A stretch of DNA of 11,361 bases from UBA1038 sp964480995 (GTDB lineage: Bacteria > Bacillota > Clostridia > Christensenellales > Aristaeellaceae): positions 1 through 11,361 of the forward strand of contig CAYZRZ010000068.1 in NCBI GenBank assembly GCA_964480995.1. Direction: 5' to 3'. Shown one piece after another: positions 6,554 through 11,361 of the stretch; position 1 is the stretch's first letter, and every line of letters begins with the position of its first letter. The notes below the pieces were generated by a model. That model was not told where the DNA came from. It saw only the letters and a list, made by a program, of their open reading frames with translations, and did no database searches. A program made the translations under genes and the position numbers.

Positions 6554-7345
6554 ATGTCTGACAGCAAACGCCGCATCGTGGTCAAGGTAGGCACCTCCAC
6601 GCTGACGCATGCCAATGGCCGCACCAACATCCGAGAGATGGAGCGTCTGGTGCGGGTGCTCAGCGATATCATGAACAGCGGCAAGCAGGTGGTGCTGGTG
6701 ACATCCGGCGCCATAGGCATCGGCGTGGGCAAGCTGGGCCTGAAGGAAAGGCCAAAGGACACTCCCGGCAAGCAGGCCGCGGCCACCGTCGGCCAGTGCG
6801 AATTGATGTTCATGTATGATAAGATGTTCGCCGAGTATGGCCACAAGGTGGGGCAGCTGCTGATCACCCGTGAGGATGTGGAGGACACCAAGCGGCGCGC
6901 CAACCTGATCGCCTGCTTTGACCGCCTGTTCGAGATGGACGTTATCCCCGTCATCAACGAAAACGATGCCGTCGCGGTGGAGGAGATTGTCTACGGCGAC
7001 AACGACAGCCTGTCGGCCATTGTGGCCCGGCTTGTCAACGCAGATACCCTGTTTATTTTGAGCGATATCGACGCGCTCTACGACGCTGACCCGAGGTACG
7101 ATCCAAGCGCGCGGCGCGTCCCAAGGGTGCGGGCGATCACCCCCGAGCTGCGCGCCGCCTGCACCGGGGCCGGCAGCGGCCTTGGCACCGGCGGCATGGA
7201 GACCAAGCTGCGCGCGGCGGAGATCGCAAGGACCGGCGGCATCAGCACCGTGATCATCAACGGCACCCCGCCTGACAACCTCTACCTGGCGCTGGAGGGG
7301 GCGGATATCGGCACCATCTTTGAAGGAGGAACCGGCGATGCTTGA
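6554..7345 (+). CDS. proB: Glutamate 5-kinase, short form without PUA domain
   Basis: First enzyme of proline synthesis: ATP-dependent phosphorylation of glutamate to glutamyl 5-phosphate in the cytoplasm. The 263 residues form one amino-acid kinase domain. Visible motifs are VKVGTST (10-16), LVTSGAI (48-54), INENDAV (134-140), the GDNDSLSA stretch (148-155), SDIDALYDADP (170-180) and GTGGMETKL (211-219). The usual C-terminal PUA domain of longer homologues (about 360 residues) is absent; short forms are known. AGGAGG at 6543-6548 stands 5 nt before the ATG. The gene overlaps proA by 8 bp (ATGCTTGA). Feedback inhibition by proline is typical for the family. The leader carries the palindromic repeat and a T-box-like word, discussed separately. 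Confidence 0.96.
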   Translation: MSDSKRRIVVKVGTSTLTHANGRTNIREMERLVRVLSDIMNSGKQVVLVTSGAIGIGVGKLGLKERPKDTPGKQAAATVGQCELMFMYDKMFAEYGHKVGQLLITREDVEDTKRRANLIACFDRLFEMDVIPVINENDAVAVEEIVYGDNDSLSAIVARLVNADTLFILSDIDALYDADPRYDPSARRVPRVRAITPELRAACTGAGSGLGTGGMETKLRAAEIARTGGISTVIINGTPPDNLYLALEGADIGTIFEGGTGDA

Positions 7346-8570
7346 ATTGATGGGCCAGCGGGCCAAGGCGGCTGAGAGCGCGCTTGCGCTGTCCGGCCTT
7401 GAACAGAGAAATAAGGCGCTGCTCTTCATGGCGCGCATGCTGCGGGAAGAGCCGCAGGACATTATGAGCGCCAACGCGAAGGACCTGGAGGAAGCCTCGG
7501 AGCTGAGCGCCGCCATGCGGGACCGCCTGCTGCTCAATGAAAAGCGGCTGGAGGGCCTGGCCCTGGCGATGGAGGAGATCGCGGCGCTGCCCGATCCGCT
7601 GGGACGCGTGCTGTTTGAAGATACGCGGCCAAATGGCCTCTATATCCGCCGCATGGCGGTGCCGCTGGGCGCGATCGCCGTGATCTATGAGGCCAGGCCC
7701 AATGTAACGCTGGATGCGGCGGCCATGTGCCTAAAGAGCGGCAACGCCGTCATCCTGCGCGGCGGCAAGGAGGCCATCCGCAGCAATACCGCGCTGGCGG
7801 AGCTGGCGAGGCAGGCCTGCAGGCAGGCAGGGCTGCCGGAAGACTGCGTGCAGCTGGTGAGCGATACCAGCCGGGAAAGCGCGCAGGAGCTGATGCGCCT
7901 GCGGGCTTATGTGGATCTGCTGATCCCGCGAGGCGGCAGGGGCCTGATCCGCTCAGCGCTGGATCACGCGACGGTGCCTGTGCTGCAGACCGGCGAAGGT
8001 GTCTGCCATATCTATGTGGACAAGGCGGCCGATGCCGATATGGCGCGGGAGATCACGGTCAACGCCAAGACCAGCCGCCCCAGCGTGTGCAATGCGGCGG
8101 AGTGCCTGCTGGTGCACAGGGATATTGCGGGTGAAGTCCTGCCGGATATCGCGCGGGCGCTGATTAGCCGCGGCGTGGAACTGCGCGGCGATGAAAAGGC
8201 CCGGGCTCTTGTGCCGGAGATGACCCCGGCGCAAGCGAGCGACTGGGGCACCGAGTTCAATGACCTGATCATGGCCGTTCGCGTTGTCAATACTATGGAT
8301 GAGGCCCTTGCTCATATCGAGACCTACGGCACCCGGCACTCGGAGGCCATCATCACCGCGGATCCCGAGGCGGCTGAGCGCTTCCTTGGCAGCGTGGACG
8401 CCGCGGCGGTCTACCATAACGCGTCCACCCGCTTCACCGACGGGGGCGAGTTCGGCTTCGGCGCGGAGATCGGCATCTCCACCCAGAAGCTGCACTGCCG
8501 GGGTCCTGTGGACGTGAAGGCGCTGACGAGCACAAAATACATAGTGGAGGGAACCGGGCAAGTCAGGTGA
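7338..8570 (+). CDS. proA: Glutamate-5-semialdehyde dehydrogenase (gamma-glutamyl phosphate reductase)
   Basis: Second enzyme of proline synthesis: NADPH-dependent reduction of glutamyl 5-phosphate to glutamate 5-semialdehyde. The 410 residues are close to the usual 415. Family signatures include VIYEARPNVTLDAAA, the glycine-rich LIPRGGRGLI, and TSRPSVCNAAE with the likely catalytic Cys251. The C-terminal region has TRFTDGGEFGFGAEIGIST. I chose ATG 7338, inside the last codons of proB, because AAGGAGGA at 7323-7330 is 7 nt upstream; an earlier in-frame TTG at 7320 has no such support. ProB and ProA act together to channel an unstable intermediate, and the overlap fits coupled synthesis. proC, for the last step, is not in the window. 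A strong terminator follows about 100 bp downstream. Confidence 0.96.
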   Translation: MLELMGQRAKAAESALALSGLEQRNKALLFMARMLREEPQDIMSANAKDLEEASELSAAMRDRLLLNEKRLEGLALAMEEIAALPDPLGRVLFEDTRPNGLYIRRMAVPLGAIAVIYEARPNVTLDAAAMCLKSGNAVILRGGKEAIRSNTALAELARQACRQAGLPEDCVQLVSDTSRESAQELMRLRAYVDLLIPRGGRGLIRSALDHATVPVLQTGEGVCHIYVDKAADADMAREITVNAKTSRPSVCNAAECLLVHRDIAGEVLPDIARALISRGVELRGDEKARALVPEMTPAQASDWGTEFNDLIMAVRVVNTMDEALAHIETYGTRHSEAIITADPEAAERFLGSVDAAAVYHNASTRFTDGGEFGFGAEIGISTQKLHCRGPVDVKALTSTKYIVEGTGQVR

Positions 8571-8672
8571 TTGCCTTGCCGTCACCGTTTTTTGATCTCT
8601 TTGATTCTCTTGAACATATGCTTCATTTCCGCCTTGCTTCCAAACATATTTAGCATCATCAATAGAAATAAG

Positions 8673-8720
8673 AGCCGTCCCGGCGAACATGTTCTGTTCG
8701 CCGGGACGGCTAAGTCTTTT
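8673..8720. terminator. Bidirectional intrinsic terminator between proA and marR
   Basis: A perfect 17-bp stem (8673-8689 with 8695-8711, rich in G and C) closes a 5-nt TGTTC loop. On the plus strand it is followed by AAGTCTTTT; on the minus strand by the T-rich CTTATTTCTATT. Placed between the ends of convergent genes, it should stop transcription from both sides. Confidence 0.85.
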
Positions 8721-8729
8721 GATGCGGTA

Positions 8730-9356
8730 TCAGTCCTTGTCCCTGCTCCCTTGGTGGCAGTGATGGCCGTGGTGATCATGATGATCGCAGTGATCATGCC
8801 CTTCATGCCCTTCATGTCCATGGCAGCCATGACCTTGCCCCTCGTGCCCGTGCTTCCCGCAGCCGTGATGACGGCGGCGCTCGGCTTCATCCGGCCAATC
8901 GATGTTCGCGCTCAGCTTATCCAGCAGGCTGTTAAGCTGCGCCTTCTCTTCCTCGCTGAGGGGGGAGAAGAAGGCTTTGCGGCTTTCCTTCCTGCTTTCT
9001 TCCATAGCGCGGGCCGCTGCCTCCCCCTCCGGGGTGAGGGTAATGTCCGCGCGGCGGCGGTCCTCCTCATTGGGGGCGCGGGAGATCCAGCCGTTTTCTT
9101 CCAGCTTGCCCAGCACTTCGCTCAGCGAGCCAGCCCGCACGGAGACAATATCCATCAGCTCGCGCTGGGAGATGCCGCCCCGCCTGAGCAGCAGCGAAAG
9201 AATGCGCCCCTGGCCGCCCCGCGATTCCGCGTTGTGGCGCAGGCCATGATGCACCTTGTGCAGCTTGATCACCATCTGCTCTTCCGCCGGCAGGCTTTCC
9301 ATATCGATGGGGCCAAAGCCCCTTGAGTCCTGTTTGTTCTCTTTGAAATCTTCCAT
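8730..9356 (-). CDS. MarR-family regulator with histidine/cysteine-rich C-terminal tail
   Basis: A 208-residue DNA-binding regulator. Residues about 25-150 form a MarR winged-helix core: GGQGRILSLLLRRGGISQRELMDIVSVRAGSLSEVLGKLEENGWI holds the recognition helix, followed by the wing EEDRRRADITLTPEG. Residues about 161-202 form an unusual tail with 17 histidines and 4 cysteines among Gly, Glu and Asp, which looks metal-binding (zinc, nickel, copper or cobalt). GGAGG (9364-9368, minus strand) stands 7 nt before the ATG. The promoter lies between two arms of an inverted repeat just upstream, so autorepression is likely. The convergent proA is not a target by position. The divergent methyltransferase operon or distant genes could be. 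Whether the tail senses metal or only aids storage or binding is unknown. Confidence 0.9.
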   Translation of the reverse strand: MEDFKENKQDSRGFGPIDMESLPAEEQMVIKLHKVHHGLRHNAESRGGQGRILSLLLRRGGISQRELMDIVSVRAGSLSEVLGKLEENGWISRAPNEEDRRRADITLTPEGEAAARAMEESRKESRKAFFSPLSEEEKAQLNSLLDKLSANIDWPDEAERRRHHGCGKHGHEGQGHGCHGHEGHEGHDHCDHHDHHGHHCHQGSRDKD

Positions 9357-9372
9357 TGAAATTCCTCCGTTA

Positions 9373-9443
9373 AATTAGTTAGGTACCTTTACAATTGACA
9401 TGATAACGCGGTTCTCGGTATATGTCAAGGTGCCTAACTAATT
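9373..9443. promoter_or_regulatory. Likely MarR operator: inverted repeat flanking the marR promoter
   Basis: Arms of 21 bp at 9373-9393 and 9423-9443 match as inverted repeats at 19 of 21 positions, separated by 29 bp. Each arm contains TTAGTTAGG followed by an AGGTACCT-like dyad, the kind of palindrome MarR dimers bind. The right arm covers the marR -35 and the left arm its transcript start, so binding would block transcription. Binding by this MarR protein is inferred from position. Confidence 0.7.
9400..9428 (-). promoter_or_regulatory. marR promoter
   Basis: On the minus strand, a perfect TTGACA (9428-9423) and TATCAT (9405-9400, five of six) are separated by exactly 17 nt. Transcription would start near 9393, about 37 nt before the ATG. 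On the plus strand a second TTGACA (9395-9400) with TATATG (9419-9424, 18-nt spacer, weaker) overlaps it, so a divergent promoter facing the methyltransferase genes is possible. Confidence 0.75.
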
Positions 9444-9538
9444 ATTTTCACCTTATTTTCAAACATGAAGGTTGAGCTTAGACTAAAGTCTTCCGCCAAG
9501 CCTCCACATCATCAGCCTGGCTATGGTTTTCTGGCGTA

Positions 9539-9567
9539 TTGACCTTTGCCGCCCCTTGCCCGATAAT
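9539..9567 (+). promoter_or_regulatory. Promoter of the methyltransferase-acetyltransferase operon
   Basis: TTGACC (9539-9544, five of six) and GATAAT (9562-9567, five of six) are separated by 17 nt. The predicted start near 9574 leaves a leader of about 24 nt with a GGGAG site (9584-9588) before the ATG at 9598. This also argues against the longer frame starting at 9523, which would contain the promoter. Confidence 0.7.
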
Positions 9568-9597
9568 GTCCGCATATTAACAAGGGAGATCATCAGC

Positions 9598-10416
9598 ATG
9601 GCGGGGAAAATGAGCTTAGCCCAGATCATGGGCATCGAACACGAGGCCGAGCGGGTCGACCTGATCTACCGCCATGTATTTCATGAAGAGAGGCGGCTGA
9701 TCCGTTCGCAGGCCGCCCGGTTGGAATTTTTGACCACCATCCGGATGGTGGAAAAGGATCTGAAGCCAGGCAGCCGTATCCTGGACCTGGGCGCCGGCAC
9801 CGGAGCCTACAGCCTTTATCTGGCCGGCAAGGGCCATCAGGTCAGCGCGGTGGAACTGGCGGAGCGCAATGTCGAAATCATGAGCGAGCAGGCCGAAGAG
9901 CAGAAGGTACAGATCGATATCCATCATGCCAGCGCGCTGGACCTTTCCCAATTTAAAGATGAGCGCTTTGACGCTGTCCTGCTGATGGGACCGCTCTATC
10001 ATCTGTCACAGGAAGACGACCGGGCGCTGTGCCTGAAGGAAGCCCGGCGGGTGCTGAAGGCCGGAGGCTTGCTTTTTGCCGCTTTCATCAACCATGACAT
10101 GATCCCCTATACCGAAAGCGCCTATGACCCCGCGTGGTTTGAGGGAAATACCTACGATCACGCCAGCCTTCGGGTGCGTAACGAGCCTTTTGTGTTCTTT
10201 ACCTTGAATGAATGCCGGGCCATGCTGCGCGCGGGCGGCTTTGAGATCAAGGAGGAAGTGACCAGCGACGGCCTCAGCGAGCTGATGGCGGACACCATCA
10301 ACGCGATGAGCGAGGCCGCCTATGCCCAATACCTGCGCTGGCACTTCTATATGAGCGGGCAGCCCGGCTTCTTATCTGCGGGCAACCACCTGCTGTTCCG
10401 GGCGGTGAAAGCGTGA
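9598..10416 (+). CDS. Class I SAM-dependent methyltransferase
   Basis: A 272-residue cytoplasmic protein with a Rossmann-type methyltransferase fold. Motif I is ILDLGAGTGAYS (61-72), the S-adenosylmethionine site. The acidic end of strand 2 is in AVELAE (84-89), and motif IV-like FDAVLLMGPLYHL spans 124-136. The 'MGPLYHL' form is common in small-molecule methyltransferases of the UbiE/Methyltransf_11 type. The substrate cannot be read from the sequence. ATG 9598 is chosen for its GGGAG site 9 nt upstream and the promoter just before it. The stop overlaps the next gene's start (GTGA), so it is translated together with two acetyltransferases, which suggests a modification or resistance-type role. 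Confidence 0.9.
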   Translation: MAGKMSLAQIMGIEHEAERVDLIYRHVFHEERRLIRSQAARLEFLTTIRMVEKDLKPGSRILDLGAGTGAYSLYLAGKGHQVSAVELAERNVEIMSEQAEEQKVQIDIHHASALDLSQFKDERFDAVLLMGPLYHLSQEDDRALCLKEARRVLKAGGLLFAAFINHDMIPYTESAYDPAWFEGNTYDHASLRVRNEPFVFFTLNECRAMLRAGGFEIKEEVTSDGLSELMADTINAMSEAAYAQYLRWHFYMSGQPGFLSAGNHLLFRAVKA

Positions 10417-10880
10417 GGATCATCCCCGTCACTGAAGAAAACGCGCCTCTGGCCGGGGCGGTGCATTCCGCCTCCTGGCAGGCATCCCACCGCCATTTCT
10501 GCGCGGACGATTTTGTCCGTCGTTTTGACACGTGGCGGCAGACAGAGTATCTGCTGGAAGGCATGCGGAAGGGCAAACAGGTCTGGCTGCTTATTGATCC
10601 GGAGCCTGCGGGCCTTATCTCACTGACCGAGACAGGGGAAGGCAGCCTGATCGAAGACCTGTATGTGCTGCCCCGACTAGAGGGCAGGGGCTACGGCGGC
10701 GCGCTGCTGGAGGCGGCGATGGCACAGGCCAGGGGGCCTGTGTACCTGTGGATACTGAACAACAACACAAAGGCGTTGGATTATTACCAGAAGCGCGGCT
10801 TTGAGCTCAGCGGGCGCGAAAAGCCGCTGAGCGGGGGCCTGAGTGAGCTGGAAATGCGCCGCAAGGGGGATGAACTGTGA
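10413..10880 (+). CDS. GNAT family N-acetyltransferase
   Basis: A 155-residue single-domain acetyltransferase. The acetyl-CoA pyrophosphate-binding motif A is RLEGRGYGGALL (88-99), preceded by the strand SLIEDLYVLP. The later LWILNNNTKALDYYQKRGFELSG is the typical C-terminal half of the fold. It starts with GTG overlapping the methyltransferase stop (GTGA at 10413-10416). No separate strong ribosome-binding site is seen, so it probably depends on translational coupling. The acceptor substrate is unknown. Confidence 0.9.
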   Translation: MRIIPVTEENAPLAGAVHSASWQASHRHFCADDFVRRFDTWRQTEYLLEGMRKGKQVWLLIDPEPAGLISLTETGEGSLIEDLYVLPRLEGRGYGGALLEAAMAQARGPVYLWILNNNTKALDYYQKRGFELSGREKPLSGGLSELEMRRKGDEL

Positions 10881-11361
10881 ACATAGAGTTGAGACGGCTT
10901 AGCCCGGACGACGGCCGGGATGTCTATGACATGCTGCATGAGATACCGGGCGATGAAAACGGATTTATCAATGGCTGCAGCGGGCGGAGTTATGAGGAGT
11001 ACAAGAGCTGGCTGATCAAGAGCGACAGGGTATCTCAGGGCATCGGGCTTGAGGATTGGATGGTCCCGCAGACCATCTATTGGCTATACTCAGACGGGCA
11101 GCCTGTGGGCTTTGGCAAGCTGCGCCACCGCTTGACGGATAAACTGCGCCTGGAAGGCGGGCACGCGGGCTATTCCATCCGGCCCTCCCGGCGCGGCCAG
11201 GGCTATGGCAAACTGCTGCTGGGGTATCTGGTGGAGGAAGCGAAGGCGCTGAGGATTGATCGCCTGCTTCTGACCATCCACAACGATAACGAGGCATCCA
11301 GGAAGGTCGCGATCGCCTGCGGCGGCGTGGAGGAGGATCGCAATGAGCAGCGCCGGTATAT
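10877..11361 (+). CDS. GNAT family N-acetyltransferase (3' end beyond window)
   Basis: A second acetyltransferase, open from GTG 10877 to the window edge (161 complete codons). The GTGA overlap with the stop of the previous gene repeats the arrangement upstream. The protein starts MNIELRRLSPDD; motif A is SRRGQGYGKLLL (104-115), and it is followed by LLTIHNDNEASRKVAIACGG. GFGKLRHRLTDKLRLEGGHAGYSIRPS resembles the COG3981 group of predicted acetyltransferases. Only a small part of the C terminus should be missing. It is not closely similar to its neighbour, so this is not a recent tandem duplicate. Confidence 0.9.
   Translation, partial: MNIELRRLSPDDGRDVYDMLHEIPGDENGFINGCSGRSYEEYKSWLIKSDRVSQGIGLEDWMVPQTIYWLYSDGQPVGFGKLRHRLTDKLRLEGGHAGYSIRPSRRGQGYGKLLLGYLVEEAKALRIDRLLLTIHNDNEASRKVAIACGGVEEDRNEQRRY

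Noticed and set aside
8571..9326. Plus-strand open frame of 251 codons opposite marR
   Set aside because: It overlaps the terminator and the MarR gene, has no domain, and its apparent composition mirrors the MarR codons and His-rich tail.
9523..9597. Upstream extension of the methyltransferase to ATG 9523
   Set aside because: No Shine-Dalgarno site, and a near-consensus promoter (9539-9567) lies within the extension; ATG 9598 has a proper site.

Overview
The window looks like a piece of a bacterial chromosome with G+C-rich genes (roughly 60% by eye). Clear Shine-Dalgarno sequences precede most genes, sigma70-type promoters are visible, and proB is short and lacks the PUA domain. The fused AMMECR1/Memo-like gene next to a radical SAM enzyme and the overall gene content fit a high-GC Clostridia-type Firmicute. 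That placement is an inference, because no rRNA or other marker gene is present. There is no tRNA, CRISPR array, complete insertion sequence or phage gene.

Layout, left to right. Bases 1-314 are non-coding and end in low-complexity tandem repeats and a weak promoter. Bases 315-2535 hold a two-gene AmmeMemoRadiSam unit: a LigB/Memo-like domain fused to AMMECR1, overlapping by 8 bp a radical SAM enzyme (amrS). A well-formed internal ribosome-binding site and in-frame ATG lie exactly at the fusion joint. An AT-rich stretch (about 34% G+C) without a convincing gene follows, then a DUF3788 protein. Bases 3534-5822 carry a D-threonate-type catabolic pair: a four-carbon acid sugar kinase (dtnK-like) and a PdxA2-type 4-phosphate dehydrogenase. 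Together they would turn D-threonate (or a related four-carbon sugar acid) into dihydroxyacetone phosphate.

Next comes a strong promoter followed at once by a large 5' stem-loop, then a small DUF454 (YbaN-like) membrane protein. Its reading frame is intact only because two frameshifts cancel: a 4-bp TGGT duplication and a missing C about 60 bp later. A long imperfect palindrome with three related copies of a roughly 30-bp repeat separates it from proB-proA (6554-8570), the first two steps of proline synthesis, overlapping by 8 bp. A near-perfect bidirectional terminator separates proA from a convergent MarR-family regulator with a histidine/cysteine-rich tail. The marR promoter is framed by a 21-bp inverted repeat, a likely autoregulatory operator.

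The right end is an operon with its own good promoter: a class I SAM-dependent methyltransferase and two GNAT acetyltransferases, joined by GTGA stop/start overlaps. The last gene runs off the window.

Most of this is housekeeping or catabolic DNA of known families. The points most worth a second look are the offsetting frameshifts in the DUF454 gene, the internal start at the AMMECR1 domain, the His/Cys tail of the MarR protein with its symmetric operator, the 5' stem-loop and the palindromic repeat element.
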